64,000 bases of DNA, from NCBI GenBank assembly GCA_039707655.1, contig CM077666.1, positions 308,042,166 through 308,106,165 on the forward strand, read 5' to 3'. The DNA comes from Elymus sibiricus (lineage: Eukaryota; Streptophyta; Magnoliopsida; Poales; Poaceae). The translations under genes and the position numbers were made by a program. The notes beneath the pieces are model-generated. The model saw only the letters and a list, made by a program, of their open reading frames with translations, searched no databases and had not been told where the DNA came from. Of the stretch, positions 44,975 to 56,417 are shown one piece after another; position 1 is the stretch's first letter; each line of letters starts with the position of its first letter.

Positions 44975-45515
44975 AGAGCCGACTAGTGCTATACTGATCT
45001 GAACTTTTTGGTACTTGTTGCCAAAGGGGGAGAATCTGTATAGATCATAGGCTTCGAGAGAGAGAGTTTCTTGTTTTTTATTTGCTTCGAGAGTTTCTTT
45101 TGCTACTTGTTTGTTTGTTCGTTGATACTTTGTTATGTGTGTGCTTGCTACAGTATTCTGTCGTTTATACTTGTGAGATACGATGTTGATTGATCATATT
45201 ATGCCTATTGTGATATTCCATGTTTATCTCTACCATTATCTTTTATGATCAATTACTTATGTTGGTGATGCGTGCTTACCTTTCCAATCTTATCATTTTG
45301 CGCGCTCCACCAAGATGTATGTGACATGGAAGAGTAACCCATGAGCCTAATCGTTTGTGCATTTGCATTCAAACGCAAATTTTTAATAATGCACAAATTT
45401 AGGGGGAGCTCTTGCTTATCACATACTTCTCAAAGCGACGATGTATTTCATTTACTTAATCATCTGTCGAAGCTTTGATCTATATGTTGTCATCAATTAC
45501 CAAAAAGGGGGAGAT
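44975..45515 (+). other. Copia 3' non-coding region and polypurine tract
   Basis: Three purine tracts occur: CCAAAGGGGGAGAATC (45022-45037), TTTAGGGGGAGC (45399) and the PPT AAAAAGGGGGAGAT at the LTR border. No coding content is recognised. Confidence 0.7.
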
Positions 45516-47092
45516 TGAAAGCACATTTGCTCCCTTGGTGGTTTTGGTAATTCCTAACAACATATATCTCATTGAACTAATGTCCATTCAAGATTAAGAT
45601 TTCAGGATGTTCAATGATTGGCATGGCATGGACTAGAGACGTGGACCCCTCAAAATGTTAAGGACAAGAATTGGCAAAGATCAAGACTCTACATTTTTGG
45701 TTTAGTGATCCAAGATCACATTGAGTCCATAGGAAAGCTAATACTATTAAAAGGGGATGAGGTGTTGCTTAATGGTCTTTTTGCTCAAGTGCTTAGTGAC
45801 AGTATTCCTAAACCCTCAACCACTATCTCTACCCAAATATGTCCTAAACCTAAAGTCCAACTCGGCCCCACCGAAATTTCCAATACGGCCCCACCGAGTT
45901 CATCCAAGACTTAGCCACTGCCAAACCCTAACAAATCGGATCCACCGAAATGGATCTCGGTCTCACCGAGATGGCCTTGCCAACTCTCTGTAATCGTTTG
46001 CATTTACTTCGGTCTCACCGAATTTGCAAATCGGTCTCACCGAGATGGCTTGCCAACTATCTGTTGCCTTATTGCTTCACTTTGGTCCTACCGAGTTGAT
46101 GCAATCGGTGCCACCGAGATGAGGATTGCCCTAAGCCATTGCACTTCGGTCCATCTGAGTTGTCTGTATCGGTCCCACCGAGATTCCTAAAGTTCATATC
46201 TTTTACACAGTTCGGTGCTACCGAGATTATCGTTTCGGTGCCACCGAGTTGGGTCAAAAGTGTGTAACGGTTGGATTTTGTGTGGAGGCTATATATACCC
46301 CTCCACCCCATCCTTCTCAGTAAGGAGAGTCATCAGAACGTGCCTACGCTTCCACCATTCATTTTCTGAGAGAGAACCACCTACTCATGTGTTGAGATCA
46401 AGATATTCCATTCCTACCATTTGAACCTTGATCTCTAGCCTTTCCCAAGTTGCTTTCCACTCAAATCTCTTTTCCACCATAGCCAAATCTGTGAGGAGTT
46501 GATTGAGTGCTGGGAAGACTATCATTTGAAGCACAAGAGCAAGGAGTTCATCAACAACACACCGTCTATTACCTTTTGGAGAGTGGTGTCTCCTAGATTG
46601 GTTAGGTGTCGCTTGGGAGCCTCCAACCAGATGTGGAGTTGAACCAAGAAGTTTGTAAGGGCAAGGAGATCGCCTACTTCATGAAGATCTACCCCGAGTG
46701 AGGCTAGTCCTTCGTGGACGTAAGCCATGGTGGAATAGGCAAGGTTGCTTCTTCGTGGACCCTTCGTGGGTGGAGCCCTCCGTGGACTCGCGCAGCCGTT
46801 ACCCTTCGTGGGTTGAAGCCTCCATCAACGTGGACGTACGATAGCACCACCTATCGGAACCACGCCAAAAACCGCCGTGTCTTCATTGCGTTTGAAATCT
46901 CCTACCCCCTCTCTACATACATATGCAATTGCTTACATTCCGCTGCTATACTCTTAGAATTGCATGTGTAGGGTGATGCTTGACATGTACTATTGCTAAA
47001 ATCTGCCTACAACTAAAATCTGGGAAAAGGTTAAGTTTTATTTGGTCAAGTAGTCTAATCACCCCCCCTCTAGACATACTTTCAATCCTACA
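45516..47092 (+). repeat. Copia 3' LTR
   Basis: 1577 bp, same order of motifs as the 5' LTR (TATA-like CTATATATAC near 46289), ending CAATCCTACA before GGGAG. Confidence 0.9.
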
Positions 47093-47637
47093 GGGAGTCA
47101 CCGCAAGGCCGAGAATCCGCCCGATCCGGCGCCGGCGCCGAAGCGCGGACGGCATCAAATTCTCGCCGCGCAATCTCGAGCCGACATCAAGCGACCGCGA
47201 GTTCGGTGGCCTTGGCAAGCAACAACTTGCGTGATGCGTCGAGCTTGGCCGTGGTGAAGGCCGGGCCGGCGCCGGGGGTGGAGAAGGCGTGCGCGTTCTC
47301 ACCGGGCACTCACAGATGACCGAAAGCAACGGCGAGCGTCTCCATCCGAGGACGGGAAATGCCGCCGCCGCCGGACAACAGCGGGCCGGGAATGGTGAGC
47401 ACCCCGCTGGGGCACTCGGCCAGAACGAGCGCGACAACGACGCACAACTCGCCGAAGGGGACGACGGAGCCACCAGCGAGGAGGGCGGCACCGTGCGCCG
47501 CGCCAGGGCCGGCGCGCTCAACCGCGTCGAGCGGGCCGATCAAACCGTGCGCGATGCGCTCGTCGGTGGGAGTGAAGGGTCTCGTCCGGAATGAAACTCC
47601 GGCCGACGCCGCGGACGGCCCCATGGTGGGCACCAAC
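47093..47637 (-). other. Tat-lineage leader and PBS
   Basis: On the minus strand the PBS-like TTGGTGCCCACCATGGGGCC follows the LTR directly. About 540 bp of GC-rich leader then run to the Copia TSD (GGGAG, 47093-47097). On the other side of the Copia element the sequence is already protease region, so there is no room for gag. Frames at 47310-47636 and 46946-47521 have no recognisable domain. Confidence 0.65.
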
Positions 47638-48473
47638 TGTCATGGTGTGCTCACGGCAGATGCCATGGGTAGGCTAATCGAACGTGGTTGGGGCCGGAGG
47701 ACGTCGGAGGGTTTCGGAGGTGAGAATGGGGACAAGCGGTGGACGACACACGATGTACCGAGGTTCGGGGCCCTCCGGGGGAGGTAACACCCCTAGTCCT
47801 GCAAACTCAACTAGATGGATCACTAGACGAGCTACAATGGCGCTCCTTGAGCTGTGTGGGTGGAGGAGGAAGGAGGACTAGCTCTCTCCTTCTCCTGGTG
47901 AAATGGTGGGATGTTCGCGTGGGGGGAAAGAATACAGGATCCAGCCTCCTTGCATGGAGGGCTCCCTGGGGGTCTTATAGGACGGCTCCCCAGGGTTACA
48001 ATGGTAATCTACTAGGGCGCGGGGCCCAATTGTCATCGCCTCATGCCGGACAGTGGGACCCGCCGGCTGCCTGGGCCCGCCGGACGTCCGGCACTGTAGC
48101 ACGTCTTCGCTTGCATCATGGAGCGGCGGGCACTGTTCAGCTATAGTGCTGCGCCGGGTCGCCGCCGCCGACCCTTGGCCGTGGTTTTGGGGTGTACTGT
48201 AGCCACGCTCGCCCGGTCTTCGGGGCGGCGCGCATTGTAGCCATGCTGGCTCCATCGTGGGGGGCTGTCTTGTCACCTGGCCGGTTGGAGCCAATGCCGG
48301 CTTGGGCGTCTGCCGCCTTCAGTGTCGCCGGGTCAAGCTTCGTCGTTGTGCCTGGCCGGCCCTGGGCCTCCAGGCCGGCTGGTGAGCGGGCCGAGTCTAG
48401 GGGCGCTGGCCACCCCGTTGTTTTGAAAATGGTTAAGTGTTGATGAGCCTACCCAGGGGTCATCCCCCCGACA
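47638..48473 (-). repeat. Tat-lineage 5' LTR (836 bp)
   Basis: Same structure as 27300-28134. It ends (plus strand) CATCCCCCCGACA at 48473. The short frames inside, e.g. 47878-48294, are shared by both copies and are LTR sequence. Confidence 0.85.
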
Positions 48474-49209
48474 CGGCTCTTGGGGGCTACACATGTGAAA
48501 TGCAAAACATTCAGTTTATAACTAGCGACTTAGATGAACAACCCGGATTTCTCCAAAGTTTCAACATTTATATTTAAGCAAGTCTTAAGCTATCACTACG
48601 TTCTACTCTTAAGACTTGGGGGCTACACTGGTTGAAGTTTTATAAGTATAAGACAATTACAAGTCCCAGGTTGCTGCAGGCAAGACAACTCGGCACTTGA
48701 GGGCTACACAGTCAAGATATTATTTCTATGCAAAGCACCAAGTCATCATGAACTGATAAACTCGGAGCTTGGGGGCTACAGATAATATGGAGATAAAAAA
48801 CAGAATAACACCTTCAAGCCATCAATTTTGAGCGAGCCGGGTCCCATTTTCTTGGTGGAGGCTTGCAAAGTTCATGTCCTCCAAGTTATTCATAGAAGGC
48901 CCAGAAGCATTGAAAGCCGACTCAACATCAGACAGATTTCTTTTTTTCCCAAAATTTTTATCAAGCCGAAGCACTGGAAGCCGACTCAAAATGTCAGATG
49001 GGTTATTTTTCCAATATTTTTCTGCGTGGAACCAGCGTGAGCAAGTTGATTCTGAAGCCGGCTCATTGATATGACAAAAGAGACCCAGATTTTCGAGGAG
49101 CCGATTCATTGAGTAAGCCAGCTAGTGGAGCGAGCAAGTCCCTTAACATATTAATTATTCTTATTTCAGGAGCTTAGCATGAATAAATTCAAGCTAACCT
49201 GGGGGCTAA
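48474..49209 (+). other. LARD interior, right segment and polypurine tract
   Basis: Phrases CTTGGGGGCTACA occur at about 48480, 48606 and 48768, as in the other LARD segments. A diverged 80-bp unit lies at 48662. The PPT TAACCTGGGGGCTAA precedes the 3' LTR. No coding domain. Confidence 0.75.
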
Positions 49210-49862
49210 TGTCGGGGGAATTACCAACGGCTAGACCCGGCAGTCTGAGACATGACCCGGCTAGACCAGAAGGCCAATGCCCGGGTTATCCAAGGCGCCA
49301 TACTGGCCGGCTCTCTGTAAGCTGGGAGCTTGGAAGGAACCCGGCGAGGGAAACGAGACCCGGCCAATGACAGACCCGGCCTGGATTGATTGGTGCGGAA
49401 GAGAATATGGGTGACTGAACGTGGCCCAACATGGGGGTGACCCAGCAGGCCGGCTTTGGACCGTTCGAATAAGACCCGGACTAATATCCGGCTTGTAATA
49501 GAAAAGAGACTAGTTGTAGTCCTACTAGGACTATACATGTAAGCAGGCCCCTTCAACTTATATAAGTAGGGGCAAGGCACCCCAAAGGGGACAAGTCATT
49601 ACAGACAAACAAGTTTTAGACAAGATCAAGGTAGAAGCTCTCGAGACTAGAGGTAGCGAAGTAGAACCCTTGTAATCGAGATCATCATCATCATCAATAG
49701 CAATCAAGCAGGAGTAGGCTTTTACCTCCACCGTGAGGGGCCGAACCTGGGTAAACTCGCGTCTCTCGATTCTGACCAACCCCGTTCAAGCCACCACCTA
49801 GTTGCGATGGCCTCACTACTTAGTTCTCTCGCGAGGACATCTGCCGTGACAAAACCACAACA
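49210..49862 (+). repeat. LARD 3' LTR
   Basis: It starts TGTCGGGGGAATTACC and ends AAAACCACAACA. TATATAAG at 49559-49566. Followed by GGAGG, the TSD. Confidence 0.85.
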
Positions 49863-50027
49863 GGAGGAACACTTCGAGGCGACAATTTCGTAATTGGCTG
49901 GGATCAAAATTTTGATCCCACCCACCCCCACATCGAGTACTACCCCAGTAATTCAGGGCCACCCGATGTCTGGGATCTAATTTACGTCAAGCAACAACCT
50001 CAAGAGACAGTTGCTACTTGTGAGCTG
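49863..50027 (+). pseudogene. Gypsy B gag, right fragment
   Basis: After the TSD the reading GDNFVIGWDQNFDPTHPHIE and SGPPDVWDLIYVKQQPQET is open up to 50027. It has the composition of Gypsy gag N-termini. It is out of frame with the left fragment at 14411 once the LARD is removed. It is cut at 50028 by another LTR. Confidence 0.55.
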
Positions 50028-50492
50028 TGTTAGGTTTTTTCTCGAAGAGGAAGGGAGATGCAATAGTAGCGGACAAGTATTTCCCTCAGTTGAGAACCAA
50101 GGTTTATCGAACCAGTAGGAGCTTTACTTGGACAACCCTCAAACAACACCTACACACAAGAGAGCAAATACTTGCACCCAACGCGGGCAAGAGGGTTGTC
50201 AATCCCCTTGTACTCGTTAATCGCAAGGATTAAATCTGATAGTTGTAGATAGATAAAATGCAAATTAAAATAAAAGTAAATAAATTGCAGCAAGGTATTT
50301 TTAGATTTTATAATATGGCTAAGGTAGACCCGGGGGGCATAGTTTTCACTAGAGGCAAATCTCTCATAAGAAAAGCATACGGCGGGTAAACAAATTACTG
50401 TTGGGCAATTGATAGAAAAGCGCATAGTTATGATGTTATTCTTGGCATGATCATGTATATAGGCATTACGTCAGTGACAAGTAGACCGACTC
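50028..50492 (-). mobile_element. Gypsy LTR fragment, antisense (3' end of an LTR)
   Basis: On the minus strand it ends CTTCGAGAAAAAACCTAACA. Upstream words (CTGAGGGAAATACTTG; AACAGTAATTTGTTTACCC) are ones I associate with sense-strand Triticeae Gypsy LTRs. It is cut at 50492 by the next LTR (flank GACTC). Candidate TSD at its left: AGCTG (50023-50027). Orientation is inferred from remembered LTRs. Confidence 0.5.
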
Positions 50493-52148
50493 TGATGTCT
50501 ACTACACAACTTATTCTTGTAGACTCTGTTGGGCCTCCAAGCGCAGAGTTTTGCAGGACAGTGGCAAATTTCCCTCAAGTGGATGACCTAAGGTTTATCA
50601 ATCCATGGGAGGTGTAGGATGAAGATGTTCTCTCTCAAACAACCCTGCAATCAAATACAAACAATCTCTTGTGTCCCCAACACACCCAATACAATGGTAA
50701 ATTGTATAGGTGCACTAGTTCGGCAAAGAGATGGTGATACAAGTGCAGTATGGATAGTAGATATAGGTTTTTGTAATCTGAGATAATAAAAACAGCAAGG
50801 TAGCTAGTAACAAAAGTGAGCACAAACGGTATTGCGATGCTTGGAAACAAGGCCTAGGGTTCATACTTTCACTAGTGCAATCTCTCAACAGTGCTAACAT
50901 AATTGAATCATATAACAATCCCTCAACGTGCGACAAAGAATCACTCCAAAGTTCTTATCAATAGCAGATAACATAAGATGAAATTGTTGTAGGTAGCAAA
51001 CCACCTCAAAGTTATGTTTTCGATCAAGCTATTGAGCCATCCCTATAAGTGTCACAAACAGCCCTAGAGCTCGTACTACGATAACACCATATGATACGCA
51101 TCAATCAACTCTAATGTCACCTAGATACTCCAATGTCACCATAAGTATCCGTGAGTTAATTATTCGATATGTATCAAACAATTTAAGATTCATAATATTC
51201 AATTCAACACAAAGAACTTCAAAGACTACCCCAAAGTTTCTATCGGAGAAAGTAGGATGAAAACGTGTATCAACCTCTATGCCTAGATTACCCCAATGTC
51301 ACCTCGGGAATCCGCAAGTTGATTACCAAAACATACATCAAGTGACTCAATAGAATACCCCATTGTCACCACGGGTATCCACATGCAAGACATACATCAA
51401 GTAATCTCAAATCCAAAATATTTAGTCCGATAATAATGGAACCTCAAAGGGAAAGACTCAATTCATCACAACAAAGATAGAGAGGGAAGAACACCATATG
51501 ATCCAACTATATTAACAAAGCTCGTGGTACATCAATATCATGCCAAATCAAGAACACAAGAGAGAGATCAAACACATAGCTACTTGTACATACCCTTAGC
51601 TCCGAGGGTGAACTACTCCCTCCTCGTCATGGTGGTTGCTGGGATGATGAAGATGGCCTCCAGTGATGATTTCCCCCTCAAGCAGGGTGCCAGAGAAGAC
51701 CTCCAGATGAGATCGCTTCGGAACAAAGGCTTGCGGCAGCGGCGTGGAAGTTCTAGGTTTCTTTCTGGGCATTTCTATATTTATAGGATTTTCATCGTTG
51801 ATTTCACATCAGGGGAAGTCCCGAGGGACCCACGAGCTCAGGTGGCGCACCCTAGGGGGGCGCCAGGTGAGCTCGTGACTCCCCTGGACTTCGTCTGGTC
51901 CTCCTCCGAAGCTTCGTGGGTCTCTTCTTGTCCATAAAAAATCACCGTAAATTTTCGTGGCATTTGGACTTCGTTTGGTAAGGATTTTCTACGAAACAAA
52001 AAATTGCCAAAAAACAGGAACTGGCACTGGGCATTAGGTTAATAGGTTAGTCCACAAATATCATATGAAAGTGCACCAAAACAGTATAAAATTGTTGTAA
52101 ACATGGCATAAATACTTCATAAATTATAAATACATTGGAGACGTATCA
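50493..52148 (-). repeat. Element D 3' LTR
   Basis: It belongs to the same family as the solo LTR at 58615-60230: same ends and shared words such as GGTGCACTTT, CCTTAGGTCATCCACTTGAGGG-type sequence and GGCCTTGTTTC. On the plus strand it starts TGATGTCTACTACACAAC. Confidence 0.8.
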
Positions 52149-53824
52149 GCATCCCCAAGCTTAATTCCTGCTCGTCTTCGAGTAGGTAAATGATAAAAGA
52201 AATAATTTATGAAGTGTGAATGCTAGCATAGTGCATAAGTTTGATCAATGGTAATTTCAATCACTTTTCCTAGCATCATAAACAACAACTCTTTCTCATA
52301 AAACTCATCATGTTGAAGTAGCAATCAATTCACATGTTATGGTTCAAACAATGCATTCTCTTGAAACTTAACAAACTATGTTCTTAGTCACCAAACAAAT
52401 ACAATTCAACTTATTTTCAGAAAAGTCTAAGTAAGAGCTCCACATACTCAATTATCATACAGTCTTCTATGATTGCTAGTACTCAAAGCATATTTTAGAA
52501 CAAATAGCATTCATCGAACACAGAGGAAGATAGGGGCTTAATGTTTCGCCTCCCAACTTACTTATCATAGAGATAATTGTCAACAATAATAATTCATGAT
52601 CAAATATATTTGACTGGACATATGTCTCTGGATCTTTCCCCACCACATGATGCTTGCCAATTGGAGAATAATTGTGGTTGGAATAAGAAGTTGACTCAAC
52701 ATGAAAAGTAAGTAGATAGGCCCTTCGCAGAGGGAAGCATGGATTTGCTAATGTGCCAGAGCTCATTGCTTAAAACAGAGATGAATACATTTTGAGTGGT
52801 GTGCCTTTCCTGCCAATGTTACGACAAAGGATTTCAATATCTTCCATGCTAAACACATTATTGGCGGTTCCCAGGCAGAAAGGAAAAGATTTAATCCCCC
52901 ACAACCATACAAACACAACCATGGCTAGCCGAATTGACGGGTGCCCTCCAAGCAATCAACTTTCCGGGGGGAGTTTGTTTTATTATATTCTTCTTTATTT
53001 TTATTTAACGGGACTGGCATCCCAAATACCAGCCTCTCTCATGCAAGACGAGTGAATAAACTCTCGTCATGAGAATAACCCACTTAGCATGGAAGATATT
53101 GACCGCCCCGTCGCTCCATGAGTGGTATGAGCACACAAAACATATGTTTATTTGAATGATTTAGAGATGGCACATGCAAATTTACTTGGAACGCCAGGGT
53201 AGTACCGTATATAGGTAGATATGGTGGACACTCATGGAAGAAACTTGGCTCAAGGATTTTGGATGCACAAGCAGTATTCCCGCTTAGTACAATTTTTTTG
53301 GCTAGCAAAGATTATAAACAAGCACCACATGTTGGAGGATCCATGACAATATAACTGCTATGAAAATACACCCAAACATAACTCATTACGTTGTCTTCCT
53401 TGTCCAACTTCAACTTATTTGATCAAGTTTGAAAATAATTAATGGGTATTCACAATCATAAAAGATGTCCAAGATAATATATTTGTATGTGAAATCTCTC
53501 GTCCTTCAATATTCTTTCATGAATTGTTCAAGTGACCAATGCTATGTTTGCTAACTTTTAATAAATTTTACCACTTATACTTCTTATATGTGAAGTCACT
53601 ACTCCCCATGGGACAAGCATATGAAGCACATATAATTTCAAATTTATGATATTCAATTCATTCAACAATTTACTCTTAGGATATAAGTGAAGCACAAGAG
53701 TGAATGATAAACTACTCCAAAAGATATAAGTGAAGATCAACAAGTAGTCAAACAATTAAGTAGCAATGTAAAGACTCTATCCCAATCAAAACTTTTAGAC
53801 CTAATAATTTTATTAAATAAGAAA

Positions 53825-55250
53825 CAAAAATAAAAAGGCACTCCAAGAATATCACACATCATGTGAACAAATAAAAACTTAGGCTCAACCGAGACTAACC
53901 GATAGTTGTTGAGGAAGAAAGGTGGGATGCCTACCAGGGCATCCCCAAGCTTTGTTGCTTGAGACTTCTTGGAATATTATCTTGGGGAGCCTTGGGTATC
54001 CCCAAGCTTTAGCTCTTGTGTCTCCTTAATTCCTCTCAGATAACAGCTTCTCCTAAGTCTTAAAAACATTATCCACACAAAACTGAACAAGAACTCGTGA
54101 GATAACTTAGTATAAATCAACTCAAAACCTTAACATTCTCTACTGTAGAAAATTACAAAAGTTATAATTAAACATTGCATAGTAAATGCTCTGCATATTT
54201 AATACTCCCATCACTTAATAGAAACATTAAACAAGCAAACATATGCGAACAATGCAACTATAACCGCAATCTGTCTAAACAGAACAGTCTGTAAAGGGGG
54301 AATAAAAATTCATACTAACCTAACTCCAAAAATTCTGAACATTACCACATGATGGAGAACTCATGCATGCTTACTGTGTAAAAATTTCAGATTTTTATCA
54401 TGTTCTGACTGTTCAGGAATATTCTGGACATAACAGAAAACTTTCTGTTTTCAAACAACAACTCATAAACTTGCAATACTTGGAATTTTATTGAAATAAA
54501 AGATACAAACATGATTATTAATAATATAAAGCAAAGCCAAATAAAATAAAATGATGCTCCAAACAAAACTCATATTATGTGACGAATAAAAATATAGCTC
54601 CAAGTGAGGTATACCGATAATGTTGAAGACGAAAGAGGGGATGCAATCCGGGGCATCCCTAAGATTTGACGCTTGAGTCTTCCTTGAATATTACCTTGGG
54701 GTGCCTTGGACATCCCCAAGCTTATGGTCTTTCCACTTCTTATTCTCCTTCCATCGCCATCTCACCCAAAACTTGAAAACTTCAATCACACAAAACATAA
54801 CGGAACTTGTGAGATAGGTTAGTATGAAAATAAATCATTCACTTAGGTACTGTCAAGACAAGATTAATAATTGTACTCACATAATGCCTACTGTACTATA
54901 TCGTTTCCACAATTTATATCCCACAATATAAGCTATGGAAACACTAAAACAAGCAAACTATGCAATAAAAACAGAATCTGTCAAAAACAGAACAACATGT
55001 AGTGAGAGAATTAAAAAGCATACTTATGTACCTCCAAAAAATATGAACAATTAGGACAACGGAAAAAATTTGTATATCAGTACTGTGTAAAAATTTCAGA
55101 ATTTTCTCATGCTCCAGTACAGAATGTAAAACCGTGCATTGGACGCTAAACTTTCTGTTTTTGCACATAACCAAATTAACAAGCATTTGCACTATCCCAA
55201 AGGTCTTACTTGGCACATTATTGAAAGAGAACATATAAAACAAGATTACT
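53825..55250 (-). repeat. 714-bp tandem duplication in element D
   Basis: GCATCCCCAAGCTTTG at 53939 and GCATCCCTAAGATTTG at 54653 anchor two diverged units. Each continues with GCTTGAGTCTTC-like, CTTGGGGxGCCTTGG and CAxAACTTGTGAGATA sequence in the same order. Unit borders are approximate. The AAGCTTGGGGATGC motif (minus strand) matches the PPT. Confidence 0.65.
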
Positions 55251-55416
55251 ACAGTAGCTTAATCATGTGGACACACACAAACAATAGGTATAAATATTGG
55301 GTTATCTCCCAACAAGCACTTTTCTTCAATGCCTTTTTAGCTAGGCATGATGATTCTAATGATGCTCACATAAAAGTAAAGAATTGAAACACAAAGTGAG
55401 CATCATGAAGCATATA

Positions 55417-56316
55417 TCAAACACATTTAAGCCTAAACCACTTCCTATGCAAAGAGATTTTGTAAGCAAACAATTTATTGGAGCAAGAATCAACTAGCAT
55501 AGGAAGGCAAAACAAGCATGACTTCAAAACTTTCAACACATAGAGAGGAAACTTGATGTTGTTGAAATATATATAAGCATATCTTCCTCTCTCATAATAA
55601 TTTTCAGTAGAATCATGAACAAATTCAACAATATAACTATCACATAAAGCAGTCTTTTCATGATCCACAAGCATAGAAAATTTACTACTCTCCACATAAG
55701 CAAATTTCTTCTCATCAATAATAGTGGGAGCAAATTCTATGAAATAACTATCATATGATACTTGATCTACATAATCAATTTGAGCATTAAAATCATGATG
55801 ACAAGTTTCATTGTTGTCATTACTCTTTATAGCATACATATCATTACCATAATCATCATAGATAGCAACTTTGTTGTCATAATCAATTGAAACCTTTTCC
55901 AAAATAGTGGAATCATCATTAAATAAAGTTGTGACCTCTCCAAATCCACTTTCATAATTATTGCCATAAGATTCAACACCGTCCAAAATAGTGGGATCAT
56001 TAGTACCTAGAGTTGACACTCTTACAAACCCACTTTCATCATTGTAATCATCATAATAAATTTTCTCATCAAAAGTAGGGGCACTAAAAAGATCATATTC
56101 ATCAAACATAGCATCCCCAAGCTTATGGCTTTGCATATCATTAGCATCATGGATATTCATAGAAAGCATACTAACAACATTGCAATCATGCTCATCATTC
56201 AAAGGACCCACATTAAACATTTTGTTAAATTCTTCCTCTAACAATTGAGCACAATTTTCCGATCCATCATTTTCAAGAAAGACATCATAAAGGTAAAGCA
56301 TTTGATGCAACTTCAA
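55417..56316 (-). CDS. Acidic ORF of element D (about 300 aa, function unknown)
   Basis: This is the only long frame in element D. It starts MKLHQMLYLYDVFLENDGSE and is rich in Asp, Asn and Tyr (e.g. DEKIYYDDYNDESGF). It ends in a hydrophobic and then basic tail (SCLFCLPMLV, HRKWFRLKCV). It has no zinc knuckle, protease or polymerase motif. The true start may lie upstream, beyond the interruption at 56418. I recall similar acidic frames in non-autonomous Triticeae Gypsy elements. Role unknown. Confidence 0.45.
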   Translation of the reverse strand: MKLHQMLYLYDVFLENDGSENCAQLLEEEFNKMFNVGPLNDEHDCNVVSMLSMNIHDANDMQSHKLGDAMFDEYDLFSAPTFDEKIYYDDYNDESGFVRVSTLGTNDPTILDGVESYGNNYESGFGEVTTLFNDDSTILEKVSIDYDNKVAIYDDYGNDMYAIKSNDNNETCHHDFNAQIDYVDQVSYDSYFIEFAPTIIDEKKFAYVESSKFSMLVDHEKTALCDSYIVEFVHDSTENYYERGRYAYIYFNNIKFPLYVLKVLKSCLFCLPMLVDSCSNKLFAYKISLHRKWFRLKCV

Positions 56317-56417
56317 TTACATTTTTTTGTAGTTTTTTTTATAAACCAAACTAGTGTTAAACAAGAAACTAAAAGATTCAATTGCAAGATCTAAAGATAT
56401 ACCTTCAAGCACTCACC

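Larger units (their letters stand above)
37338..47092 (+). mobile_element. Complete Copia element lacking pol (Maximus/SIRE-like)
   Basis: Identical-length LTRs (1577 bp; 37338-38914 and 45516-47092) are flanked by the TSD GGGAG (37333-37337, 47093-47097). PBS TGGTATCAGAGC is at 38917-38928 and PPT AAAAAGGGGGAGAT ends at 45515. The interior has gag (38999-41176), a 1.75-kb non-coding stretch, and a second ORF (42926-44974). No protease, integrase, RT or RNase H motif is seen. By eye the LTRs differ at about 17 positions (about 1%), the youngest pair in the window. It interrupts the Tat-lineage element between leader and protease. Confidence 0.9.
27300..48473 (-). mobile_element. Tat-lineage Gypsy retrotransposon in reverse orientation (split by a Copia element)
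   Basis: LTRs at 27300-28134 and 47638-48473 lie in the same orientation. The flanks CGGCC (27295-27299) and CGGCT (48474-48478) are a TSD with one transition. In element orientation (right to left): 5' LTR, PBS-like TTGGTGCCCACCATGGGGCC (47617-47636), short leader, protease-RT-RNase H-aRNase H-integrase, a convergent antisense gene, PPT, 3' LTR. The extra RNase H domain and the antisense ORF are hallmarks of the plant Tat lineage. gag is missing. LTRs differ at roughly 4% by eye. Confidence 0.85.
14412..49862 (+). mobile_element. LARD-like non-autonomous Gypsy element (envelope, with nested insertions)
   Basis: Two 653-bp LTRs (14412-15064, 49210-49862) in direct orientation are flanked by the 5-bp TSD GGAGG (14407-14411, 49863-49867). 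The PBS-like TTTAGCGCCCATCGTGGGGC follows the left LTR, and the PPT-like TAACCTGGGGGCTAA precedes the right one. Removing the nested insertions (18115-26310, 27300-48478) leaves an element of about 6.1 kb. Its interior (15065-18114, 26311-27299, 48479-49209) shows no gag or pol, only tandem repeats. By eye the LTRs differ at about 25 of 653 positions. LTR ends and PBS resemble those of the Tat-lineage element nested in it. Confidence 0.85.
50493..56417 (-). mobile_element. Minus-strand non-autonomous Gypsy element D (5' part interrupted)
   Basis: Its 3' LTR (50493-52148, 1656 bp) reads on the minus strand from TGATACGTCTCCAATG to GTAGTAGACATCA. The PPT AAGCTTGGGGATGC lies just before it (52149-52162). 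The interior extends right to 56417, where an Angela-like LTR interrupts. It has a non-coding 3' domain related to that of the Sabrina-like element, a 714-bp tandem duplication and one acidic ORF. No pol is seen in the 4.3 kb visible. Confidence 0.7.
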
